A DNA stretch of 64,000 bases from the NCBI RefSeq assembly GCF_041381155.1, contig NC_091137.1:10163765-10227764 (forward strand), written 5' to 3'. Under the pieces are notes generated by a model. The model ran no database searches, had not been told where the DNA came from, and saw nothing but the letters and a program-made list of their open reading frames with translations. Both the position numbers and the translations under genes were made by a program. Position 1 is the first letter of the stretch, and the number at the start of each line of letters is the position of its first letter. Shown here piece by piece: positions 10,469 through 21,685 of this stretch. The stretch is from Argopecten irradians. Taxonomy: Eukaryota > Mollusca > Bivalvia > Pectinida > Pectinidae.

Positions 10469-10794
10469 AACAACAACAACTGGTATTAAACATTCTGATA
10501 TCTTTATTAGTGGCAAACTTAGCCTCTATCGACAATCTATATTGACATCATTTTTTTATCTTAATCTTTCTATCCAGGCATTTTGAAGCCACGATATGTG
10601 CCAAAACTTCATATATTCCTAATGCATATTGTTTAGAATGAATCTTTGGATTTCTCCTACCGTAAGATATATCTATAATGACTACTCCCAGCTCAGCTAG
10701 CCTCTTTATCAACCATTTATATACCTATCACCTCCATCCCTATCAATCCCCCCTCATCACAGTGTCATCACTGTGCCATCATACATACCCTTCA
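10469..10794. other. Noncoding, nothing recognised
   Basis: Starts with a short CAA run; otherwise AT-rich unique-looking sequence without a supported gene or repeat. Confidence 0.5.
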
Positions 10795-10980
10795 ACAGTG
10801 TGGTAGATGTCTGGGAGGATTTGATAGCTCCACAGTGTGGTAAATGTCTGGGGGTTTTGATAGCTCCACAGAGGTGGTAAATGTCTGGTGGATTTGATAG
10901 CTCAACAGGGGTGGTAAATGTCTGGGGGATTTGATAGCTCAACAGGGTGGTAAATGTCTGGGAGATTTGATAGCTCAGAC
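10795..10980. repeat. Minisatellite of about 37-39 bp, five copies
   Basis: Unit GTGGTAAATGTCTGGGGGAT followed by TTGATAGCTCCACAG, with copies differing by a few bases and small length changes. The minus-strand open frame over it is a consequence of the repeat. Confidence 0.9.
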
Positions 10981-12114
10981 ATTTATAGCAGCAATAGAGC
11001 ATGAGGATATTTGCTAAATGTAAACTGTGGCCACCTTCAGTCATTTTGTAAAACATTCAGTATAATACTAGATTATCTCCCCTTGGGTTGAAACATTAAT
11101 TCCAAAAGTCTTAAATTCCTTTCATATATTTTCTTAGTCAGAAAGACTAAGTTTATAATATTGTCACATAATTCATGTAAAATGTAAGATTTGTGCACAG
11201 CAAAAAAATAAATAAATAATCCACGGTAATGGTTTAAAGGGACATAACTAAACGTATGATGTTCAGTATATATATTTCTCAATGCTAGTCTTAAGAGTTG
11301 TTCACATTTTTTTGGATGTTTACCACAAAGCCATTCCTCTCCCTCATCTGTCTGTCTAGAACCATCATCATTGCTCTGACTGGATCCACACAAACAAACC
11401 CCACATCAACTTCAACCACACACCTGGGCATGCAGCCAGGGTTTTACTCGGAAAAAAAAAATGTATGTATGTTAAAAGATAGTAAAAAAAAAAAAACTTT
11501 AAATGGCAAGCATATTGCAGCAATACACATCTAAAGCAATATGGACATAAATTTTTTTGAAAAGAAAATTTACAAGACTAAAAGGATTTAAGAAACTCTT
11601 AATGATTAACACTTCAGTGGGAAAAAAGATATAGGATTGCTCATGAACTTGAAGTGAATTTACCATATAACACTAATCTATTTGTAAAAACAAAACCAGC
11701 ATGATTTAATTTACATTGAAATAAATAAACAGAAAATAACCTTCTATTTCAGTGATCTTGACCACCAAATTCAGCAAATGATATTCACCATGCTAACAAA
11801 ACCAGAGATTCCAGGACATTTTGGTAACAGTAATACAATGTTTACCAGATGGTTTGGGAAAATCCCAAAACACCCCAATAATTACTGATCTATGGCTAGC
11901 TCTGAAACTGATCAGGTTGGGAGGTTGTATGTTTATTGGAACAGTCACAAGAAAACTCCCTAATTAGGGTTAACGAACCAGTAACACAAAATTCTCATCC
12001 CAAGAACCTCAACAAAAACAGTAAAGATTCTCTGGTAATTAACTATCAATTGTGTGAATAACTCTAAAGTTAGCAATTAACTAAATCATCATTTCCCTAT
12101 AATTTGGCAATGAG
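10981..12114. other. Noncoding AT-rich sequence
   Basis: No conserved reading frame or clear splice pair. Contains only short A runs near 11452 and 11485. Confidence 0.5.
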
Positions 12115-12715
12115 GGTGGAAGGGAGGTAATTATCTAAAGCAGAAGAAAGGGAAGTAATTTATCTGAAGTAGAGGAAAGAGGTAACTAATCTAAAACAGA
12201 GAAAGGGGTGGGGGGAGGGGCAATTTTTTTCTAATGCAAAGAAAGGGAGATAATTTATCTAAGTAGAGAAGGAAATTTAATATTTCTAAAGCAAAAAAGG
12301 GAGATAATTAATCTTAGCAGAGAAAGAAAATGTAAATATTTTCAAGCAGGGAAAGGAATACAACATACTTGCTAACCCTTCCTATTTTAGAGGGATACTC
12401 CCAATTTTGATCCCCTAATTTAGGCCATTTTAGCAAGTCTGAATTCTTTAATATTCAAAATGTTCAAAAATCGGACTATACCATCAAAAAGAACAAGTTA
12501 CAATATGCGAAAATCAATCTTTAATGATTTAATTTCTTCGTACTGGGTTATTTTAGGTTAAAAGTTTAACACGTGAAATTACTACAATGGGAATTTCAAA
12601 AAGTTGGCAAGTATTATAATATATCTAATGCAGAAAAAGGAATGTAACATTTTTAAAGCAGAGAAAGGGAGGTAACTTTTTCAAAGAGTAGAGAAAGGGA
12701 GGTAACTTTACCGCC
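12115..12715. repeat. Degenerate purine-rich minisatellite
   Basis: Repeated AGAGAAAGGGAGGTAACTT and TATCTAAAGC words occur at irregular 27-35 bp spacing at 12115-12370 and again at 12640-12715. The copies between have decayed. Confidence 0.6.
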
Positions 12716-15002
12716 ACTATCTGTTGAGTTTCTGTATAGCAGTTTTGAATCTTAATCTGATCAATCAAAGGTCACTAATAAATATTTTTGTGAGAGAGCT
12801 GCTTATCAGTGGAGAGCTTGAGTTTCTAGAGGACAGGATACAATGTTGACAAATGAAAACAACCACAATATTTACTGCCGTCAAACACAGCTTAAACAAA
12901 ATGGGGTCAAGGTCTTAAATGGCTCTGTTGGTAAAACCAGAAATCATAATGCTTTTTTTATCTTTACACACATGGGTTTACCAACAAACACCTACTCAAG
13001 TTAATTTCGCTAACCATGACTTCAATTTGACAACAACAAAATGGGATAATCTTCATTTTCTGATACTCTCAATTCATTACATCAAAAGAAGGATTACCAG
13101 AACTGTAGTTCAGCAGTCATACATTCCTATCATGGACACAGCTGATCAAGCTAGACCCTCCAAATAAAGCCAATAATGAGAGAGAAGTATAGTGACCTTT
13201 AATCAGTTGTGTCCCTCATACTTAAAGATACAGTGGATACAGAAAACATTCAATAGAATCACATAACCTGCTGGGATAAGTTGACAGTTAAACGCATGAT
13301 AAAAAGATGGAGGAGACCGACTCTATAGACATGGTAACAAGCCATCCGTACATAGGTTCTATATATGGTCAAGTTTGTCATACAGTCAACTTTTGACACT
13401 CTACTGACCACTAGTGGACACTGGACTGACCACTAGTGGACCACAGTCTCAGTCATTACACTGTGTGAAATGTTCATGCCCCTGTAATTTTGATAGTCTT
13501 CATCAATACCCTGTAATCTAGATGTTTCCCTGGCATCTCCTGTTTTACCAACCATAACACTGTCAATATTATAAAGTCTGGTCAACTTTACCATCAACAT
13601 TACCATCCATAACACTGTCAATATTATCTCTTACATAAAGTCTGGTCAACTTTACAATTGATTATGTAAAATATCTCTCTACACCGATAGGTTTGGTTTT
13701 AATTACAGCTACCTGGTATTTTGATTATGCTTTCCGAATACAAGCTTGCATAGTTCCAATTATCTTTAATTTTCATTTACATAGTTTCATATCTTTCATA
13801 GTTTTTGTTAAAGAATGGTTTCCCTTAAAAAATATTTAAACCACAGACATAAAATACTAGCTTATGATTATCACAATGTAGCATATTAAAAAATAAAAGA
13901 GTTCCTGAGCTGAACAAACAACCAAATTCTCAGCTACCAAATACAAAAACTTTCAATCCAAAAAAAAGTTTGAAAAAAAAATTGAATATACATTTCTATA
14001 CATATAAATGACCTACTTTTATGAATGACTTCTGAAATAAAAACATGTGATGATGAGTCGTATGGATACCCTACAGGTAAATAGTTGTGGTTATTATGTA
14101 GGTAGAGTGAGTTAGACGTCCAACGCTCCATTAGCTCCCAAAGGGAAGTCGACAATGGACCTTCTGGCCAAACTCATCTATTCAGGGGGTGTCACGTTAG
14201 AAACTGATACGGTATACTCTATATAGAATACCACTGAACATGTATTATGAACATTCTAAAATTCTGCACCATCATCATCGTCAGTCATTAATTTCAATTA
14301 CACCGTTTTCATGTTTATCCGTGTCATATCGAACACTGGACAATCAGGCAGCTATTTGTTAATGAAGATTAGAGGTATTTCACTCTGACTGAACATTTAA
14401 GGATAAGCATCAGTCTATTAAATTTTGACTGGGTAGAGTTTCTGATAACACCTAAAATCTACCTTTAACACTGATGGAATTACTGAATTGAATCCTTATA
14501 TTCAACATTCAAAACATTATCGTGAATATCAAAATAATTAATTTCATAGCTCATTCCCTTAACATTTCCCTGCTTCGATCTGGTCCCTAATTTACAGGAA
14601 CATTTAAAACTTTTTCACTAGCTCAGGTAACCCCTGAGGTATAGTGCTATGTACAGGCCCATTTTATAAATTAAACCAAAGAAAAACAACATTGACTCTC
14701 ATTGTGATGGGCCTGAGGGATCTATTTTCACACCTCAGAGAATATGTAAATGTTTTTTAAAGGGTCTCTACACAGCTTTAAGTATGTTATTTTTTCATGT
14801 TACATTCACTAAAATCTAATCCTTTAAATGTCTCCAGTTTCACTCCTTAATTGATCTTGTGAATCATTTTCTCCAGGACAGATAAAAACAAAAACCTTAA
14901 TCGGCAAGAACAATACCATCATTAGTTAATTGAGCTAGTTGATAATTGACAAGTTATCTTTCAAAAATACTGATTCTAAAGCCCAATGGTGACTATTCCG
15001 TC
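12716..15002. other. Noncoding, with two small duplications
   Basis: At 13402-13443 ACTGACCACTAGTGGAC occurs twice, each copy with the palindrome CCACTAGTGG. At about 13553-13590 and 13610-13655 CATAACACTGTCAATATTAT and AAGTCTGGTCAACTTTAC are duplicated. Nothing else is supported; short frames here do not look like exons. Confidence 0.5.
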
Positions 15003-15156
15003 TTTGCATATTACAGAGTTAGCTCCATTGCGGGTATTTGTGAACACAATTCACATCGTTTTCTCTGAAATGTATGATGTTACGTATACATGTGCAAACA
15101 CATGACATCACAATAAATACTTACCCACAAGGGCAGATAACTTGGTAATATGCAAA
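15003..15156. mobile_element. MITE family 1, copy 1
   Basis: Terminal inverted repeats: left TTTGCATATTACAGAGTTAG, right (reverse complement) TTTGCATATTACCAAGTTAT. Inside these are GCGGGTA and TTACCCACAAGGG. About 154 bp, no coding capacity. Further copies are at 15191-15370 and 62691-62845. Confidence 0.8.
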
Positions 15157-15190
15157 TACAGAATTAGATCCACAGGTTTTTTTTATTCAG

Positions 15191-15370
15191 TGCTTGCATA
15201 TTACAGAGTTATCTGCCCATGCACAAAGGTTTTGATTGAGTAGCTCATGTTTTATTAGCACGTACATCATATTCTTGATAACAAAAAAATGTTTTGCATT
15301 TTCATTTACAGAATAATGGCATCACAACCAATATCTACCTACAAGGGAGATAACTTTGTAATATTCAAAC
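15191..15370. mobile_element. MITE family 1, copy 2
   Basis: Left end CTTGCATATTACAGAGTTAT, right end CAAGGGAGATAACTTTGTAA then TATTCAAAC, inverted to each other. Copy 1 lies 34 bp to the left in the same arrangement, so the pair may be a tandem insertion. Confidence 0.75.
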
Positions 15371-15692
15371 TAGGTTATTATTTTGAGCTGAAGCTCAGGT
15401 GGTTTTTTTGTACCAGATATATTACATAAATACTGTATCAGAAAAAAGAGCTACCATGTTCAGATATAAATTCTTTACAGCATCTGAATATCAATGAAAT
15501 GTAGCTATGATTATAACTGCATGTTGAAGCACATATATCTGTGAAGTATGAGGGAAATTAATACATACACAAAAGGTTGAAAAGTGTACGTCTTCAAACA
15601 ACTTAATATAAATAAACTGTAAAAAATGAGCATGTACTTTTCAATAACAAGATTCATCTTCATAAAGCCCACAGCTATCTCAGAAATGAGAC
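15371..15692. other. Noncoding sequence before the YR retrotransposon
   Basis: AT-rich, no gene or repeat recognised. Left flank of repeat A1. Confidence 0.5.
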
Positions 15693-15917
15693 AAAAATAA
15701 AGAGTCTATGCAATAGACGATTTTTTACACGATTCAAATTTACCGCCTCCTTGTAGTCGTTTCAAATTTACCGCCTCTGCGTATATATTTGATTACTTCT
15801 GATTGGCTTATCAGCTCACGTGACCACGCTTTGTTTATGAGTTTGCGCACTACTCATTTCAGCGGACAGAAAAAATTTTCACAGGCGCCATTAATCGATT
15901 CTATCAACATTTCATTA
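15693..15917 (+). repeat. Split direct repeat A1 (left end)
   Basis: 225 bp, repeated almost exactly at 22513-22737. It contains an internal repeat, CAAATTTACCGCCTC, twice. Probably holds the transcription start and 5' leader. Confidence 0.95.
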
Positions 15918-16001
15918 TTTGCACTTTCAAGTACTCTTTTGACTTCATATCTGTCAACGACATGTAACTATTTGGCAGTGATCATCAATTTTCGTTTCCG
16001 G

Positions 16002-16007
16002 GTAAGT
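16002..16007 (+). promoter_or_regulatory. Possible splice donor in the YR element leader
   Basis: CCGG|GTAAGT is a consensus donor 85 bp after A1. Paired with an acceptor at 17453-17454, it would remove about 1.45 kb containing the hydrolase ORF and place gag 10 nt after the junction. Inference only. Confidence 0.4.
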
Positions 16008-16071
16008 TTGTTTACTTTTCTTCGCTTGATTAAGCTCAAAACCAGGTCACAAGGCCAAGGCCACATCTGTC

Positions 16072-16648
16072 ATGTCTGACCCAGCTCATGTTTTGGTACT
16101 CGGCCACAGTTTTATCGCTCGTTTGGAAAAGTTTATACAGGCATCCCCATCGCGTGATAATTTTGGCTTCTCAAACGATGTTGTTCATCTGGTTGGGATT
16201 CCGGGTGCTAATATCGCTCGTTTAGTTTCCCGTTTTCACCGTTACGCTTCCAGTTCTTATAAGCTTGTTTGTTTACAATGCGGCGGTAATGATCTCAGTA
16301 GGCCGAACTTTCAGCCCAACCAAGTCGTCGCTGCGATTATTGATTTCGTGCATAGTCTTCTTCGTTGTGGTGTTCAAAAAATTGCTGTGTGTCAGTTATT
16401 TCGCCGTGAACGGACGGACGCGTCGGCATAAAGGGGATGTTCCTATTTCTGTTTACAATGCGCGGGTGGCCGAGACTAATGACTTGCTGGCTCGTAGTTT
16501 GGAGATACCTGGAGTAGTATTTTGGAAACATACACGTGAGATTTGGAATGAAAACGAACTTCTGTGTCAAGATGGTGTGCATTTTCATAATATGAAGCCA
16601 TATTATAGGTCAATCAAAGGTTGTATCTTATACTCCCTCAAACGTTAA
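16072..16648 (+). pseudogene. SGNH-type hydrolase of the YR element, one frameshift
   Basis: The ATG at 16072 opens with HVLVLGHSFIARL, a block I-like motif (GHS in place of GDS). It continues with LQCGGNDLS (block III GGND) and ends with DGVHFHN (block V DxxH). These are the four SGNH-family blocks of an esterase/lipase-like fold, about 190 residues in all. The first frame stops at 16431; the homologous sequence continues in another frame from about 16425 (NGRTRRHKGDVPIS) to TAA at 16648, so a single base has been gained or lost near 16415-16430. SGNH-type hydrolases have been noted in some Ngaro elements and LINEs; their role is unknown. It lies between A1 and gag and is followed by its own AATAAA and A tract. 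Confidence 0.75.
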
Positions 16649-16815
16649 TTTGTTTTCCATAGTTATCAGGAGTTGTCTCCCTTCCCCCTGTGTTGGTTTG
16701 CAACAGGCACTTGGCCTGACATCTAGGTATTTCTACAGTATTAAGACAATTTGATTTATTTATGTACCATTCTGTTCAAGAATCAAGACATTCCACATTT
16801 TCTATAAGATCTATC

Positions 16816-16821
16816 AATAAA
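16816..16821 (+). promoter_or_regulatory. Polyadenylation signal after the hydrolase
   Basis: AATAAA about 170 bp after the hydrolase stop and about 11 bp before an A32 run. This spacing looks like a genuine transcript 3' end copied into DNA. Confidence 0.6.
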
Positions 16822-16828
16822 AATAAGA

Positions 16829-16831
<3 letters not shown>

Positions 16832-16863
<32 letters not shown>
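16832..16863. repeat. Internal poly(A) tract, 32 A
   Basis: Uninterrupted A run in the middle of the YR element, directly downstream of a polyadenylation signal. Unusual inside a retrotransposon. Confidence 0.95.
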
Positions 16864-16867
<4 letters not shown>

Positions 16868-17464
16868 TTGTACACAGCTTCTCGGGGCTTTGTTTGCCAT
16901 TTTGGCTTACATATACGCCATATATCTGTTTAGGCAGAGGTGTAAACCCTGGGTTGCTTTGTCGTGTACCCGTTATTCTGCCTTTGTGCCCGCGTTCATC
17001 TCAAAAACATTATAATTTTATTTGCCTAAGTGCCCGCGTACATTTATTAGTTGTTTTGTTGTCATTATTGATTCAATATACTATCATTATAATCTTAATT
17101 TTGTTTTGTTTATTCTTTTTACATTAAGAACACCAATTTGTTACCCCTTTATTATTGGAATTTCTGATATAATTTTTAATTGAATAATAACAGTTCTTTA
17201 ACTATATATATATATATATAGAGATAATGTTTACTTACAATTACAATTATTTATTTAAGGTCACAAGTTCGCAGTTACATTATTAATTTCAATGTTTGTT
17301 TTCTTTGTTCTTAATATTTGGGGACTTACTCTGGAATTATCAAAGTTCAAGTCTACAAAAGCGTCGTGTTATTTTACGCACAATTTTGATTTAAATTTTA
17401 ACTAAGGAATTCTTGTGAACTTCATTATTGCTGGCCACACTTATTTAATTCCAGATACACCATA
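16864..17464 (+). other. Leader/intron sequence of the YR element before gag
   Basis: AT-rich sequence between the A tract and gag, with a small (TA)n at about 17204-17220. It ends in TTATTTAATTCCAG, a possible splice acceptor (AG at 17453-17454). Confidence 0.5.
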
Positions 17465-18671
17465 ATGCCTCCTAAGCGTCGAGCTGCCCTGCAAAACCAA
17501 TATGTCAATGCTACAGTGTCAAAACGGAGTCGAATCAACCAGGCGTCAGCCTCTACAGCAACATCAGCTTCTGGGGCCGAGCCTACTATTCCTGTCTCCA
17601 GTTCACCAGAGGTCACGATGGCCTCCTCACAATTACAGGGCCTCATCAGAGAAGCCTTTGAAGCCGGGATGCAGGAGGCTCGTGCACACATTCATCCCCC
17701 TGCTCAGCCAATAGATGTACCTTTGCCCAATGCCTCTGCTGTTCAAACAGCAGCAACACCAACAACAGTCGTGTTAACCACAACCCCACCCAGCACCCAG
17801 TTTACTGCAACAACTGTGACTGCCAACATGTCAAGTGCCCCATCCACAACAATGGCTATTGGTGAGGGCATTTTTCCAGCCAACTCTCTCGCCTTTCATG
17901 ATGACGTAGAGACAGACACTGACAATTCGAGGCATTTCGTGTCTCAATCTTTACCCTTACATTTGATGGTCTCTGACATTGTTAGACAAAAGATTTTGGC
18001 AAATAAATTCGTTGACATGAGCACGTTAACGGATAAAGACACTGATGGGAACATGACTATGGTCATCAACAACCAATGATGACAAACCATCCTTTCAGCT
18101 AGTCAGGAAATCTGGTCCACCAAAGACTCTATCAATAGATGAATGGACAAATCATTTTAATATATTTATTGCTGTGTTTTGTAGCATAGATGCTAACAAA
18201 GAGGTTTTTCCCAAACTGCTTAAATACATGTCGATGGTCCGTCATCTGGCAGCAAAACATGCAGACTGGCGATATTATGACAAAACATTTAGAATGTTGA
18301 TGGCCAACCCTGCATGTCATCTTCGCTGGGATGAATGCCAAATGGAATTGTGGCAGGAGGCCATGTCGCGTCGCGCAAACTTGTCTCAAAATACAAATGT
18401 CTGTCATCGCTACGCGCGTGGTGAATATTGCAGTGGGTGCAAATTTCTGCACAAATGTGGAGTTTGTGGGGCGAAACATGCCAGCTCTAATTGCCCGGTT
18501 TTGGGCTATCAGGGCAACCAAGGGTCATCTACCCATGGCAATTTTCGTCCCCCTCACTTTCGCTTTCGTGGGCCACGCTTCGGCCAACGTTTCAACAATC
18601 CATCCAACTACCGCTTCCCCTATCGTGGAAATGCCCGCGGGCATCAATGGCGGTTCGATCCAATAAAGTAA
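17465..18671 (+). pseudogene. gag-like protein of the YR retrotransposon, one frameshift
   Basis: The ATG at 17465 follows CCATA directly. A basic N-terminus (MPPKRRAAL) leads into a long Ser/Thr/Ala/Pro-rich low-complexity region. The conserved DIRS-type gag domain starts at about GIFPANSL, with LPLHLMVSD. The first frame stops at 18079; the same domain continues one frame over, with DEWTNHFNIF, MSMVRHLAAKHADWRYYD and LRWDECQMELW. The C-terminus has a CHRYARGEYCSGCKFLH finger and a C-x2-C-x3-H-x4-C knuckle (CGVCGAKHASSNC), then an RFRGP/FRPP Arg/Phe-rich tail, consistent with nucleic-acid binding in a particle. The shift is near 18065-18078. The 3' end overlaps the RT frame. Confidence 0.85.
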
Positions 18672-20262
18672 TCTCGCCGGTTGATCCAGTATTTCTTGCT
18701 CGTGCCCTTCAGGGTTATGACCAGGGAAAAGCCTCTTATTTAGTGAATGGTTTTACTGAAGGTTTTAAATTTCATTTTCAAGGTGAGCCATCTCATGAAT
18801 TCTGCAATAATCTGGTATCGGCTAAAGATATGCCTGAAATTGTTGACGAAAAACTGGCTAAAGAAATACAAGCAGGTCGTATTGCAGGCCCATTTCCAAA
18901 TCCACCATTTTCAACTTTTCATTTAAGCCCTTTAGGGGTTGTTCCTAAGAAAGAATCCAATAAATTCCGACTCATTCACCACCTTAGTTTTCCAGAGGGT
19001 TCTTCTATTAATGATGGTATTCATGAGGAGTTTACGTCGGTACAGTATCAAACAATTCAGGACGCAATATCTTTCTTGAAACGTACTCCAACACCATTTA
19101 TGGCCAAATCAGATATTGAATCAGCTTTCAGGATTATTCCAATTCACCCCAGTCAACACCATCTGCTTGGTTTTCATTGGAAAGGTCAATTTTATTTTGA
19201 TAAATGTCTTCCCATGGGCCTTGCAGAAAGTTGCAGAATTTTTGAGATGTTTAGCTCTGCTATTGAATGGATCATGTATCAGCGAGGCAGAACATCAGCC
19301 ATTGTCAAAGTTTTTGGATGATTTTTTTGTTCATTGAACCTTCTTATGAGAAATGCCTTTCGAGTTTACAAGATTTCCAATTACTTTGTTCACAGTTAGG
19401 GGTTCCCTTGGCAACAGAAAAAAAACTTTTGGACCGGATAAAATCCTCCCCTTTCTAGGAATCACTCTTGATGCTATTGTCATGGAATCTCGTCTCCCAC
19501 AAGACAAACTATCTAAATGTAAAGCTTTATGCCACGATTTCAAATGTCGCAAAAAAGTCACCCTTAAGGAATTACAATCTTTAATTGGGACATTACAATT
19601 TGCAACTAGTGTCGTGATACCAGGTCGGCCCTTCCTGCGTCGGATGATAGACTTGACCAAGGGCATAAAGAAATCGGGTCATAAAATTAGACTTAACGCG
19701 GGTGGAAGAGCTGATATGGCATTATGGGCTGAATTTTTAGACAAATTTAATGGAAAAAACTTCTTCTTGTCAGATATATGGGAGACCTCAGAGACAATTC
19801 AGCTTTTTACTGATGCCTCAGCTTCTATTGGTTTTGGGGCTGTATTCAAGGATGAATGGTTGTATGGTGTTTGGGCACCCAACATTACAAAACCTCACAT
19901 CAATGCCTTAGAGCTATATCCTATTGTCGCTGCTATATATACATGGGGTCATCAAGTAGAAAACACGGCTATCTGGTTATTTACTGATAACATGAGTCTT
20001 GTTTCGGTTTTTAAACTCTCAATCTTCTCGAGACCCTGTGATCATGACAATGGTTCGCGCTCTAGTCCTAAAATGTTTACACCATAACATTTTGATAAAA
20101 GCTCAACATATTGAAGGTAGAAAAAATATATTGGCTGATGCTCTGTCTCGTTTACAGATAAAGCGGTTCAAAGAGTTGCTGCCTTCTGCAAATCCTCAGC
20201 CAACTCCAGTGCATCCTCAGGTGGACCAAACTCTCTTCTTCCCACTTTGTCAACCCTCCTGA
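18491..20262 (+). pseudogene. Reverse transcriptase-RNase H of the YR retrotransposon, several frameshifts
   Basis: DIRS-type RT opens with FHLSPLGVVPKKES, RLIHHLS and motif A, AKSDIESAF. Motif B is CLPMGLAESCRIFE. Catalytic motif C, FLDDFF (LDD at 19314-19322), lies in a different frame from the preceding sequence, and the frame changes again near 19332 and 19425. RNase H follows, with LFTDASASIGFGAVF, INALELYPIVAAI and WLFTDNMS. The last shift is near 20005, after which HIEGRKNILADALSRL completes RNase H, to the stop at 20262. At least four shifts mean no active polymerase from this copy. True coding probably begins at about 18640, overlapping the gag end. Confidence 0.88.
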
Positions 20263-21164
20263 ATGCTTCTCTGGCCCCAGCATCAAGAAGAATATATGAT
20301 CGAGCTTTATCAGCGATTTCGCAATTTTCTACTGTCATACTAGGACAACCATTCTGCATACCAGTACCTCATAGTACAGTAGCATTATATGTTGCCCATG
20401 CCTACCAAATGGGCAAGGCACCTGGTACTATAACGTCACAGTTGTCAGCTTTAGGCTATGTACATAAGCTAAATGGTTTAAACGACCCTACCAAATCCTT
20501 CTTTGTTCGCAAGGTCATTCAAGGTGCTACACGTCTGGCCCCTTCTTTCGACACGAGACTGCCCATAACTATTCCAATTTTGCATTCACTTTGTGAACAA
20601 ATCTGCAAAGTTACTAGTTGCCCACACGAGCAGTCTCTCTTAGCAGCGGTCTTTACACTAGCATTTTATGCGTTAGCTCGTTTAGGGGAATTGCTAGCAT
20701 ATACTTCAGCGCAAGCTAAGAAATTGTTGCAATTAGCAGATGTTGATGTTGAATTTAAAGACAAAAGACCAAATCAAATATTTATCACATTTCGTCATTT
20801 TAAGCACAACATCAGTGGGAAACCTCACACTATTCCAGTCAAAGCCATGCCCCAGAAGCATTGTCCAGTGTTATACCTTATCAATTATTTAAAACTTCGT
20901 GGTTCTAAAGCAGGATGCCTCTTTCTAACACGCCAAGGACTTCCCTTCCCGCGAAAGCGTTTTGATTCCCTCGTCCAAAAATGCTTGTCACTGTGCCACC
21001 TTGATGTGTCACGTTTCAAAGGTCACTCCTTCAGAATTGGGGGAGCATCCTTTGCTGCAAATTCATTAGGTCTTTCTGATTCCCAAATCCGATCTCTAGG
21101 TCGTTGGAAAAGCGACGCTTTTAAAGTCTACATTCGTTCACAAGGTTTGGCAAACATTCCGTAA
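20247..21164 (+). CDS. Tyrosine recombinase of the YR retrotransposon
   Basis: An uninterrupted 305-codon frame, numbered here from a TTG at 20247; the true start may lie upstream in the RNase H overlap, as is usual in this group. The catalytic tetrad is visible: Arg145 in ALARLGELL, His260-x-x-Arg263 in KGHSFRIGG, Trp287 in GRWKSD, and nucleophile Tyr295 in FKVYIR. The N-terminal part (ASRRIYDRAL through SQLSALGYVHKL) matches a core-binding SAM-like domain. The enzyme would integrate a circular DNA copy by site-specific recombination, which explains the lack of target duplications. It is the only gene of this element that looks intact. Confidence 0.92.
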   Translation: MSTLLNASLAPASRRIYDRALSAISQFSTVILGQPFCIPVPHSTVALYVAHAYQMGKAPGTITSQLSALGYVHKLNGLNDPTKSFFVRKVIQGATRLAPSFDTRLPITIPILHSLCEQICKVTSCPHEQSLLAAVFTLAFYALARLGELLAYTSAQAKKLLQLADVDVEFKDKRPNQIFITFRHFKHNISGKPHTIPVKAMPQKHCPVLYLINYLKLRGSKAGCLFLTRQGLPFPRKRFDSLVQKCLSLCHLDVSRFKGHSFRIGGASFAANSLGLSDSQIRSLGRWKSDAFKVYIRSQGLANIP

Positions 21165-21257
21165 CGTAGGGTACTTTGTAGTGGTTGGTCCCCTGTTGAT
21201 GTATCTGTCTAGCTAAGATATTACTAGATTGGGTATTTATCATAGGTGAGAACTATG

Positions 21258-21685
21258 GTGGCGGTACGCCCCAGTTCTGTCTAGTGCTTGATAGTTGATG
21301 TAATTGTATCTTATTTCCATGTCCAGCTAGTTCTGATCCATAGTGGCGGTACGCCCCGGTTCAGATTTTTCTGGTCTAATGTTATTTTCAATGTACTTAT
21401 TATTTGAGAATAGTAGCTGCTCTTGTTTTAATGTTTAGATTACAGTGTTTTATTTTGTTTTTTATTATCTGTTAGATATCCTTTGTGGCGGTACGCCCTG
21501 GATCTGGCTGATACTCTTCTAATTAGATTTTGCACGAGCTGTTACATGTGAACAGTAAGACATATTAAGTTAAATTTTTTACAAAGGTTAAAACTTGTAA
21601 CCTTACATTATATATGTTTTATATGTTTTTATACATGTTTTTTATTGTATAAGGTAATGCTCGGATCTTTTGTGGCGGTACGCCC
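21258..21685. repeat. Four dispersed GTGGCGGTACGCCC words
   Basis: Exact copies at 21258-21271, 21343-21356, 21485-21498 and 21672-21685. Degenerate relatives are TGTGGCAGTACTCC (about 21885) and GGTGGCGGCAGC (22222-22233), and TTTGTGGCGA stands at the start of B1. The core GGCG-GTA-CGCC can form a 4-bp stem. They lie in the noncoding sequence after the recombinase gene and could be protein-binding or RNA-structure sites. Confidence 0.8.

Noticed and set aside
14151..14230. Short plus-strand peptide MDLLAKLIYSGGVTLETD as a first exon
   Set aside because: A GT follows in a plausible place, but no partner exon, promoter or homologue is visible.
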